Shown here: one piece after another, positions 1 through 6,306 of the stretch
Layout: every line of letters starts with the position of its first letter
Position numbering within the stretch: the stretch's first letter is position 1
NCBI GenBank assembly: GCA_028293225.1
Contig: JAQGPE010000799.1
Location: forward strand, 1 to 15,099
Reading direction: 5' to 3'
Length of the DNA: 15,099 nucleotides
From: Akkermansiaceae bacterium
Lineage (GTDB): Bacteria; Verrucomicrobiota; Verrucomicrobiia; Verrucomicrobiales; Akkermansiaceae
Made by a program: the position numbers and the translations under genes
Notes under the pieces: model-generated
What the model saw: only the letters and a program-made list of their open reading frames with translations
The model's database searches: none
Told to the model about the DNA's origin: nothing

Positions 1-666
1 CCACAGACGGCCATCCTCAGCGAGACGTACCCGCCAGGGATCGATCAGATCGATCGGTGAAGTTTCGTACGGCAAATGCAGTAATTCAATCCGGCGGGTC
101 GCGATCTGCGAGGCGGTCTCGGTCATCCCGTAACTGGCGAGCACCGGCCAGCCGAGTTCGCGGGCGGCGCGTCCGGTCGCCACCGGCAGCACTCCCCCGC
201 CGACCACCACGGCCTGAAGGGAAGCAGGCCCGCGACAACCCGCCGCCACCAGATCGTGCACCTGGGTCGGGACCAGGGAAAGATGGGTGACTTTCTCCTC
301 AGCGAGCCAACTCGCAAAAGGCGCAGCACTCCAACGATCCGGATACACCGCCACCCGGCAACCCGCGCGCCAGGCGCGGGACATGACCCCGAAGCCGCCG
401 ACATGATGAAGCGGGAGCGCCAGCCCCCAGCAGCTCGTGGCAGCGACATGGAGATGGGCATTCACCGCATCGGCCGAGGCCAGCAGGGACGCGCGGGTGT
501 GGCCGATCCACTTCGGCACGCCGGTGCTGCCGGAGGTACGGAAGAAAACCTGTCCGGCCGCTTCCGGCAGGGGCGGGACGGCCAGGGACGGTTCATTCGC
601 CGCGGTCATCATGACCGCTGTATCACGGGCCCAGAATTCCGGACCGGTCAGGTCAGCCGCTTCCAT
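1..666 (-). CDS. menE: o-succinylbenzoate-CoA ligase MenE, 3' end missing (runs off the left edge)
   Basis: This reads as the N-terminal 222 residues of MenE, an AMP-forming acyl-CoA synthetase that activates o-succinylbenzoate to its CoA ester in menaquinone synthesis in the cytoplasm. The frame stays open from the ATG at 666 to base 1. The ATP-binding P-loop RTSGSTGVPK lies at about residues 43-52, LPLHHVGGFG at about 84-93 and the adenylate-binding YGMTETASQ at about 177-185. Only about 43 residues precede the P-loop, much shorter than in E. coli MenE and more like the compact MenE of Bacteroidetes. The start overlaps the end of menC by 19 bases, which suggests translational coupling; a later start at the Met-Met pair (residues 19-20) would remove the overlap. 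The position after menC supports MenE over other acyl-CoA ligases. The C-terminal lid domain is outside the window. Confidence 0.9.
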   Translation of the reverse strand, partial: MEAADLTGPEFWARDTAVMMTAANEPSLAVPPLPEAAGQVFFRTSGSTGVPKWIGHTRASLLASADAVNAHLHVAATSCWGLALPLHHVGGFGVMSRAWRAGCRVAVYPDRWSAAPFASWLAEEKVTHLSLVPTQVHDLVAAGCRGPASLQAVVVGGGVLPVATGRAARELGWPVLASYGMTETASQIATRRIELLHLPYETSPIDLIDPWRVRLAEDGRLW

Positions 667-1610
667 GGCAGTTTTTCCAACAGGGCGTCGAAGCCGAGGC
701 CGAAGCCGGACGCCGCCTTGAAGGCCGGCTGCCAGGGCCCGAGCGCCTCGGTGAATTCGTTCGGTTCGAAAAGGTGGTGGGTCTGGACTCCCGCGGTGAC
801 CGTCAGGCCGGGAAACTGAAGCTCCATGCGGCCCGCTTCCCAGGCCGCGAAGCTCTGGCCGAGGGGGTGATCCATGTAGCTGGTCACGACGGCTTTCTGA
901 CCGCGTTCGTAGGCGGCCTCGCCGAGCAGCCATGGTTCATCGACGGCGGGCTTGATGACCATGAACTGCGCCGCGGAGGTCAGCGGCGCGGCCTCGCGAT
1001 CGACCGCGAGCGGAATGCCCGACTGGATCCGCAGGCCGGTCCAGATGGGGTCGGAGTATGGGCAGGGGTCCTCCAGGAAATCGATGGCCGCCTTGACCGC
1101 GGGTGGCAGCGCCGCGACCCACTTCGCAATCTCCGGCGCTTCCAGTACCTCGTTGAAATCGAGCCGCCAGCGCAGATCGGGGAATTTCGCCACCGCTTCG
1201 GAGAGGAAGGCCGTCTCCATCGCGAGGTCGGAGCCGCACTTCAGCTTGGCCAGGGTGAAGCCCGCGGCGACCGCCTTGTCCACGGTGATGGGGTCGAGAT
1301 TGGTCACGGTCGCATGGCTAAGCGGCACCTCCAGCTCATCGAAAAGCGAGTCCTCCACCGAGCGGGCCGCGCCATCCATTTCCAGGCAGCGCAGGGCACG
1401 GCGAACGATGGCGCGGCGGCGCGGACCGGCGAGATCCTCCAGGCAGCGCTGCAGCGTCGGATCACCAAGCTCCGGCCACGGTTGGATGCAGGCATGGCCG
1501 CCCTCGTCATCGCGGATCAGCACGCCGTCGAACTCGCGGCGGGTGGAGAGCGAGTTGAGAGGGCGGCGGCTTTTGAGGCGGTAGTGCCAGATCCAGATTT
1601 CGTCGCTCAT
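648..1610 (-). CDS. menC: o-succinylbenzoate synthase MenC
   Basis: This 320-residue enolase-superfamily protein dehydrates SHCHC to o-succinylbenzoate in menaquinone synthesis. The full catalytic set is visible: the KLK motif at residues 122-124 (acid/base lysine), metal ligands D151 (RLDFNE), E180 (DFLEDP) and D204 (LAVDRE), and the second lysine K220 (VIKPA). The length matches the family's usual 310-370 residues. The start is taken at MSDEIWIWHYRLK because the frame's upstream extension overlaps menA and resembles no known protein. menA ends 35 bases upstream and menE begins inside the last codons. Muconate-cycloisomerase or dipeptide-epimerase relatives share the same fold, but the flanking menA and menE make MenC by far the best reading. 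Confidence 0.93.
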   Translation of the reverse strand: MSDEIWIWHYRLKSRRPLNSLSTRREFDGVLIRDDEGGHACIQPWPELGDPTLQRCLEDLAGPRRRAIVRRALRCLEMDGAARSVEDSLFDELEVPLSHATVTNLDPITVDKAVAAGFTLAKLKCGSDLAMETAFLSEAVAKFPDLRWRLDFNEVLEAPEIAKWVAALPPAVKAAIDFLEDPCPYSDPIWTGLRIQSGIPLAVDREAAPLTSAAQFMVIKPAVDEPWLLGEAAYERGQKAVVTSYMDHPLGQSFAAWEAGRMELQFPGLTVTAGVQTHHLFEPNEFTEALGPWQPAFKAASGFGLGFDALLEKLPWKRLT

Positions 1611-1645
1611 GAAGGATGGGAAAGAAGAGACAGCCGGCGGGCGCT

Positions 1646-2521
1646 TCAAGGCAGCTTGGCTGCGGCAAGGTGGAAGGTCACCGCGAAGAGGACCAATTGA
1701 AGCGCCGAAAGCGCCAGCAGGCGATTCATCTTCTTCCCTTCCGGCATGGTCAGGATGAACCAGTCGATCGCCATCCCGAGGGTCAGCATCGGCAGACTGG
1801 AGAGCGCCAGCGAAACGTGGCCAAACTTGAACCAGAACAGGCCGAGGAAAGCAGCGAGCTTCATTTCCCACAGGACCACCAGTCGGGCGAACTTGCCGCC
1901 AAAGCGGACTGCCAGGGTGCGCTTGCCGGTGGTGCTGTCCTCTTCGCGGTCACGCAGGTTGTTGATCGAAATCAGCACGGTGCAGAGCAGGCCGGTCTGG
2001 GCGCCAAGCAGCACCGCTTCCCAACGCCATTGCTGGGTCTGGATGAAGACCGTCCCGGTGACGGCGACGAGGCCGAAGAAGATCACCACGAAGAGTTCGC
2101 CGAGCCCGCGGTAGGCCAGCGGCCAGGGCCCGCCGGTGTAGCCGTAGGCGAAGTAGAGCGATGGGATGCCGATCGCCAGGATCGGCCAGCCGGCGGCTTT
2201 GATCAGGACCACGCCGCAGATCGTCGCCAGCAGCAGGAAGACGCCGCCGCAGGTCATCACCGCCTTGCGCGACATCAGGCCGCTGGCGGTGACCCGTTGT
2301 GGGCCGAGGCGTTTCTCGGTGTCCGCGCCCTTGGCCGCGTCGATCGCGTCGTTGAAGAAGTTCGTCGCGATCTGGATACAGATCGCTCCGAACACGGTGC
2401 AGAAGCACAGCAGGCCGTCAAAGCGCCCAGTGAGCTTCCAGGCGAGGACGCAGCCGACCCATACCGGCACGATGGCGGCGGGCAGGGTTTTCGGGCGGGT
2501 GGCGAGGAGGAAGGGCAGCAC
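1646..2521 (-). CDS. menA: 1,4-dihydroxy-2-naphthoate polyprenyltransferase MenA
   Basis: This 291-residue UbiA-superfamily membrane enzyme attaches the polyprenyl tail to 1,4-dihydroxy-2-naphthoate, giving demethylmenaquinone. It opens with ATRPKTLPAAIVPV (residues 7-20), typical of MenA. The first Asp-rich, Mg-diphosphate-binding motif NFFNDAIDAAKGAD is at 54-67 and the second, DREED, at 191-195 within INNLRDREEDSTTGKRTLA. About eight or nine hydrophobic segments span the rest. The start is a GTG at 2521; the same frame has a TGA 36 bases upstream and no ATG between, so the start is constrained though not certain. It sits 89 bases after menB and 35 before menC on the same strand, within the men operon. 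The final methylation enzyme (MenG/UbiE) is not in the window. Confidence 0.94.
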   Translation of the reverse strand: MLPFLLATRPKTLPAAIVPVWVGCVLAWKLTGRFDGLLCFCTVFGAICIQIATNFFNDAIDAAKGADTEKRLGPQRVTASGLMSRKAVMTCGGVFLLLATICGVVLIKAAGWPILAIGIPSLYFAYGYTGGPWPLAYRGLGELFVVIFFGLVAVTGTVFIQTQQWRWEAVLLGAQTGLLCTVLISINNLRDREEDSTTGKRTLAVRFGGKFARLVVLWEMKLAAFLGLFWFKFGHVSLALSSLPMLTLGMAIDWFILTMPEGKKMNRLLALSALQLVLFAVTFHLAAAKLP

Positions 2522-2610
2522 GGGGAAAGTTTGCTGGTTTTCAGTGTTCCGTTTTCAGCGAAAGGCAGGGTGAGTGCCGGGTGATCAGTGGAAAACCAAC
2601 GTTGCCTGTC

Positions 2611-3426
2611 TCAAGGCACGCGCGGGAACTTGGAGAAGTCCGGCTTGCGCTTCTCGATGAAGGCGTTTTTGCCCTCCTTGGCCTCCTCACTCATGTAGTA
2701 AAGCAGAGTGGCGTTGCCGGCGAGATCGAGCAGGCCCATCTGTCCATCGCAGTCGGCATTGAGAGCGGACTTCAGGCAGCGCAGAGCCAGCGGCGAATGT
2801 TCGAGCATCTCGCGGCACCACTGGATGGTCTCGGTTTCGAGCTGGGCGAGCGGGACGACCGTGTTGACCAGGCCCATTTCCAGCGCCTGGGCGGCGTCGT
2901 ACTGGCGGCAGAGGTACCAGATTTCGCGGGCCTTTTTCTGGCCGACGATGCGGGCCAGGTAGCTGGAGCCGAGGCCGCCGTCGAAGGAGCCGACCTTCGG
3001 GCCGGTCTGGCCGAAGCGGGCGTTGTCGGCTGCGATGGTGAGATCGCAGACGATATGGAGGACGTGGCCGCCGCCGATCGCGTAGCCCGCGACCATCGCG
3101 ACCACCGGCTTGGGCAAGCCGCGGATCTTTTTCTGGAGATCGAGCACGTTCAGGCGCGGGATGCCATCGCCGCCGATATACCCGGCGTGGCCGCGGACCT
3201 TCTGGTCGCCGCCGGAGCAGAACGCGTCAGGCCCTTCCCCGGTCAGGATCACGACGCCGACCTGCGGGTCTTCGTGCGCGAGCTAGAAGGCGACCAGCAT
3301 TTCCTGGACGGTCTGAGGCCGGAAGGCATTGCGGACCTCCGGACGGTTGATGGTGATCTTGGCGATCTGTCCTTCATCCGTGGTCTCGTAACGGATGTCT
3401 TCGAATTCGCGAACGGTGGTCCACAT
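2611..3426 (-). pseudogene. menB: 1,4-dihydroxy-2-naphthoyl-CoA synthase MenB, interrupted by an in-frame TAG at codon 48
   Basis: This gene encodes a crotonase-fold enzyme that cyclises o-succinylbenzoyl-CoA to 1,4-dihydroxy-2-naphthoyl-CoA. Reading from the ATG at 3426 gives [20 protein letters not shown] and [21 protein letters not shown], then TAG at 3285-3283, then [17 protein letters not shown] in the same frame and a well conserved MenB to 2611. Hallmarks after the stop include [26 protein letters not shown] and [14 protein letters not shown], the last typical of bicarbonate-dependent MenB; the end is [13 protein letters not shown]. Counting the stop as one residue, the protein is 271 long, the normal family length. 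A single C/A change (GAG to TAG) would explain it. No other damage is seen, so a sequencing error, a very recent nonsense mutation or readthrough all remain possible. menH ends 17 bases upstream. Confidence 0.9.
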
Positions 3427-3443
3427 GGCGGCGGGACTGTGAA

Positions 3444-4166
3444 TCAGGAATCCCAGCGCTCAAGAAATTCCCCCACGCGGGCAGCGAAAGCTGACGCAGC
3501 CTGCCACGGGACCCGGTGCCCGGAACCCGGCGCGGACCACGATTCCACGTTGGGAAGGAGCGGCACGGCCCGGCTGGCCAAGGCCTGGAACTTCGGATCC
3601 GCTTCGCCCGTGACCCATAAAACGGGGCATTTCACCTCTCCCAGGCGGTCCCACAGGGGCTCCTGAGCGCCCAACGACCAGTCCATAAAGCTGCGGGCGA
3701 TCGCCTGGCGGCGGATTTTCAGGACAGAGCGCTCCGGCAGGGTCGCTGAGGAAGCCAGCACCGGCTGGGCATTCCAGGCAGCGAGAAAATCATCCCAATC
3801 GCCGGAAAGCGCCCGTGCCGCCCACTCGGCATCGGCCGCCCGGCGGGCAGCCCTTTCCGCCGGATCTTCCAGCCCCGGATGAGGTCCAACCAACACCGCC
3901 GCATCCCACGGACCGCCTGCCAGCAGGGCGTGCAAGGCCAGCCGCGCGCCCATCGAGTAGCCGACCAGCACCTGTTTCCCCTCCCCTGCCCCGGCTGCCC
4001 GGGCCTCTTCATTCAGCGCCTGGCCGAACTCCGGCAGACTCATCGGACAGCAGTCGAGGAAACGCCAGAGATCCACCCGCTGCACCGCCCAGCCGGGAAC
4101 GGCAAAGCCGCGCCAGTCGGCCGCCGCGCCCACCGCACCGTGGAGACACCAGAGCGTTCCTTTCAT
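3444..4166 (-). CDS. menH: SHCHC synthase MenH (alpha/beta hydrolase)
   Basis: This 240-residue alpha/beta hydrolase most likely removes pyruvate from SEPHCHC to give SHCHC, the step after MenD in menaquinone synthesis. The oxyanion-hole LHG is at residues 8-10, the nucleophile elbow GYSMG places S71 as catalytic, the acid is D190 in TGEADPKF and the histidine is H217 in [16 protein letters not shown] after the elbow is characteristic of MenH-like proteins. The start at [10 protein letters not shown] fits the family; the open frame upstream overlaps the yceI-like gene and looks non-coding. The menB start is 17 bases downstream. By fold alone it could be another small esterase; the operon position decides the call. 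Usual MenH length is about 250 residues. Confidence 0.87.
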   Translation of the reverse strand: MKGTLWCLHGAVGAAADWRGFAVPGWAVQRVDLWRFLDCCPMSLPEFGQALNEEARAAGAGEGKQVLVGYSMGARLALHALLAGGPWDAAVLVGPHPGLEDPAERAARRAADAEWAARALSGDWDDFLAAWNAQPVLASSATLPERSVLKIRRQAIARSFMDWSLGAQEPLWDRLGEVKCPVLWVTGEADPKFQALASRAVPLLPNVESWSAPGSGHRVPWQAASAFAARVGEFLERWDS

Positions 4167-4207
4167 TCCTTGGGCGAAAGCCTCCGCGAAAGCCCCGGCG
4201 CTGGCGA

Positions 4208-4753
4208 CTATTTCGATTGCCCGACCAGATGGAATCGCACGGAAAGCGCCGGATCCACCTTCATCACCGCGAAGCTCTCGATCAGCGGCAGGCTGAAATC
4301 CTGGTAGTTGAGGGTTGCGGTGCCGTCGATGGTCACCCACTCGCCTTCCTTGGTGGCGGTATACGGGAAAGCGATCGTTTTCGAAATCCCGTGAATCGCC
4401 AGGGTCCCCTGCGCCATGGTTTTGTCGCCCTCCTTCCAGGTCTTGATAAAGCGGAAGCTGCCCTCGGGCGCCGCGCCCAGCCACTTCAGCATCTCCCGGT
4501 CGCGTTTGTCGTCGCCGGTTTTCAGGTCGCTGAATTTCCAGGTCAGGGCGACCGCGGCGGGCTCCAGGGTGCGGCCGTTGCCGCTGATGGCCGCCTGATA
4601 ATCGTTGAGCGTGCCGGTGAAGGAATGGCCGGTGGCCCTGGCATCGACCTGGATGCGGCTGCGGCTTTTGTCGACGGTCAGGGAATTTGCCTGCGCGGCG
4701 GTAAGGCACGAGAGAGCGAGAGCGCAGCCAGTGGCGATACGGGTCGTTTTCAT
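4208..4753 (-). CDS. secreted YceI-family lipocalin-like protein
   Basis: This 181-residue protein has a signal peptide (MKTTRIATGCALALSCLTAAQA, residues 1-22, likely cut before NSL) and a mature part fitting the YceI beta-barrel: LTVDKSRSRIQVDARATGHSF at 25-45, the WKFSDLKTGDDKRDREMLKWL stretch at 72-92, then TLAIHGISKTIAFPYTA at 117-133. The spacing of HSFTGTL, KRDREM and HG matches YceI proteins, which bind isoprenoid-like lipids in the periplasm (shown for a Thermus member). It is the first gene of the men operon strand, 41 bases before menH. That hints at a role with quinones or polyprenyl chains, but nothing in the sequence proves it. The start at MKTTR is chosen for the signal peptide; an upstream in-frame start adds 16 residues that spoil it. 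Confidence 0.82.
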   Translation of the reverse strand: MKTTRIATGCALALSCLTAAQANSLTVDKSRSRIQVDARATGHSFTGTLNDYQAAISGNGRTLEPAAVALTWKFSDLKTGDDKRDREMLKWLGAAPEGSFRFIKTWKEGDKTMAQGTLAIHGISKTIAFPYTATKEGEWVTIDGTATLNYQDFSLPLIESFAVMKVDPALSVRFHLVGQSK

Positions 4754-4880
4754 GAAATGCAGGGTGCTGTGAGGAAAAAGCGCCGCCGATCCGGATTTCA
4801 CCGGGATTTTCCGGCCCCCGGTTTAACCGCTTGCATCCGCCGGGAGGCGGGCGCTGTTTATAGGGGTCATCGTTTCCGCT
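4754..4880. promoter_or_regulatory. divergent intergenic region between the yceI/men operon and the lipoprotein gene
   Basis: These 127 bases separate two genes read in opposite directions, so they should hold a promoter for each. On the plus strand TTGCAT (4831-4836) could act as a -35 box and the TTTATA/TATAGG stretch (4857-4864) as a -10 box for the lipoprotein gene, but the spacing of about 20 is long and the match is weak. No clear promoter is seen for the minus strand. No convincing operator or hairpin was found. Confidence 0.4.
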
Positions 4881-5306
4881 ATGCGAATGCGCGCCGTCAT
4901 CTTTGCCCTGGCAGGTCTGGAGAGTCTGCTCCTTTCCTCCTGTTTCATCGTGCGGGTGCCCCTGAACGTGACCTCCGCGGTGCTGACGGGGACAGCCAAG
5001 GCCGGATCGAAAGCCGCCTCCGCGACCAAGGACGCCTTCACCAAGAGCGACGAGGAGAAGGAGGAGGAAGAGAAGAAGAAAAAGCTTAAGGACGACGCAG
5101 AGGAGAAAAAGAAGAAGAAGGATGATATCCTGAAGCAGAACAACGTCCCCGGACAGCCGGGCCAACCGCCCGCGCAGGAGCCGCAGGGATCCGGCGACCA
5201 GATCCCCTACCACCCGTCCATCACCCCGGCCATGCTCCCGAAGCTGCCAAACGGCCAGCCGCGGGAAAAGGAAGTCACGCCCACGCCGGTGCCGCCGGGC
5301 TACTGA
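4881..5306 (+). CDS. small lysine/glutamate-rich lipoprotein
   Basis: This 141-residue protein starts with a lipoprotein signal: basic MRMR, a hydrophobic stretch and the lipobox LSSC, with C21 as the probable lipidated residue. The mature part has an alanine/threonine-rich segment (TSAVLTGTAKAGSKAASATKDAF, about 31-53), then a highly charged Lys/Glu/Asp run (about 54-85) likely to form an extended helix or coiled coil, and a proline-rich tail ending TPTPVPPGY. No enzymatic domain is recognisable and the function is unknown. Similar short lipoproteins with charged stalks occur in Verrucomicrobiota, by recollection rather than search. The last 32 bases overlap the 3' end of the convergent hydrolase gene. 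The charged segment is encoded by nearly pure purine tracts (5052-5084 and 5099-5122). Confidence 0.75.
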   Translation: MRMRAVIFALAGLESLLLSSCFIVRVPLNVTSAVLTGTAKAGSKAASATKDAFTKSDEEKEEEEKKKKLKDDAEEKKKKKDDILKQNNVPGQPGQPPAQEPQGSGDQIPYHPSITPAMLPKLPNGQPREKEVTPTPVPPGY

Positions 5307-6249
5307 CCTCGGCCGGCTGTATTTCCCAGCTTTCCCCCACGCTGCCCGCGACGAAGCGGTCGGTGGGAATGCCCGCCGCACTCAGCGCCGCGCGCAGTTC
5401 GATCGGCGGCTCGCCGGTCGGTTCATCGGTCAGGCGGAAGGTGCCCCAGTGCATGGCCACCGCGCGGCGGCAGTGGGTGTCCTGGAAGACCTGCACGGCC
5501 TCCTTCGGATCCATGTGCATGTCACGCATGAACCAGCGCGGCGAGTAGGCGCCGATCGGGATCATGCCGAAATCGATGGGGCCGAAGCGTTCGCCGATCT
5601 CCTTGAAGGCCGGGCAGTAGCCGCTGTCGCCGGTGTGCCAGAGCCTGGCGCCCGCGCCTTCGATCAGCCAGCCACACCAGTGGCCGTGATTGCGGTCAAA
5701 GGGCGTCCGGGCGGTGAAATGCTGCGCGGGCGTGGCGGTGACGCGGAGGCCCGGCAGGATTTCCGCGCTGTCCCACCACGGCAGTTCCCTCACATTCGTG
5801 AAGCCTTTCTTCCGCAGCCAGGCGGTGTGGCCCTGCGCGATGGTCAGCGGCATGGCGGAGCCGAGATGCCGCAGCGTGGCGAGATCCAGATGATCGTAGT
5901 GGGTGTGGGTCAGCAGCACGCCATCGATGGGAGGCAGATCGTCGAGCCGGCACGGTGTCGGCACCATCCGCAGCATCGACTTGATCGGAAACGGCGAGCA
6001 GTGGTCGGAGAAGACCGGGTCGATCAGCAGGCCGCGGCCGGCGCCCTGGACCAGGAATGAGGAGTGGCCCAGCCAGGTGATCCGCCAGCCCGCGGCAGGC
6101 GGCGGCCCCGGGACGATCGGGATCACATCCGGCGGCGTGTCAGGAGCGCCGGTCGGTGGATCCACCGGGATCCTGCCGAATTTCCAGCGCAGGACGTCGA
6201 GCAGGTTGCGATCTTCGTCGGGCAGCCAGGGATTGTGGAAAAGGGCCAT
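5275..6249 (-). CDS. metallo-beta-lactamase-fold hydrolase, NAPE-PLD/UlaG-like (COG2220)
   Basis: This 324-residue cytoplasmic metallohydrolase shows the full metal-binding set: THTHYDHLD (H115, H117, D119, H120), AQHFTART (H177), HTGDSGY (D208) and MHWGTFRLTDEP (H267). WCGWLIEG and IGAYSPRWFM around 191-240 are typical of the branch containing bacterial NAPE-hydrolysing phospholipase D-like proteins and RomA-type outer-membrane regulators. TWLGHSSFLV at 58-67 is the usual first strand. The substrate cannot be read from sequence; a phosphodiester or lipid is plausible. The ATG at 6249 (MALFHNPW) is preferred over a TTG 54 bases upstream. It lies 57 bases after the GH29 gene on the same strand and may be cotranscribed with it. 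Its 3' end overlaps the lipoprotein gene by 32 bases. Confidence 0.87.
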   Translation of the reverse strand: MALFHNPWLPDEDRNLLDVLRWKFGRIPVDPPTGAPDTPPDVIPIVPGPPPAAGWRITWLGHSSFLVQGAGRGLLIDPVFSDHCSPFPIKSMLRMVPTPCRLDDLPPIDGVLLTHTHYDHLDLATLRHLGSAMPLTIAQGHTAWLRKKGFTNVRELPWWDSAEILPGLRVTATPAQHFTARTPFDRNHGHWCGWLIEGAGARLWHTGDSGYCPAFKEIGERFGPIDFGMIPIGAYSPRWFMRDMHMDPKEAVQVFQDTHCRRAVAMHWGTFRLTDEPTGEPPIELRAALSAAGIPTDRFVAGSVGESWEIQPAEVSSPAAPAWA

Positions 6250-6306
6250 GAGTGGGTGGGGATTCCGCGGGAATGCGGCGCCACTTTCGTGCCAATCGTG
6301 CAATGG

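Noticed and set aside
40..57. Short repeated GATC/ATCGATC pattern near the left edge
   Set aside because: It lies inside menE and simply encodes the residues SPIDLID; no wider repeat structure is seen.
2581..3666. Plus-strand open frame opposite menB, suggesting menB might be on the wrong strand
   Set aside because: The minus strand carries unmistakable MenB motifs on both sides of the TAG; the plus frame has no family features.
3815..5089. Plus-strand open frame across menH, the yceI-like gene and the spacer
   Set aside because: It runs through three units in a shadow frame and is Pro/Arg-rich with no homology signal.
6262..6274. Small inverted repeat ATTCC-GCG-GGAAT between the GH29 and MBL genes as a terminator
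   Set aside because: The stem is short with a 3-base loop, and no T-run follows, so it does not support a transcription end; the two genes may be cotranscribed.
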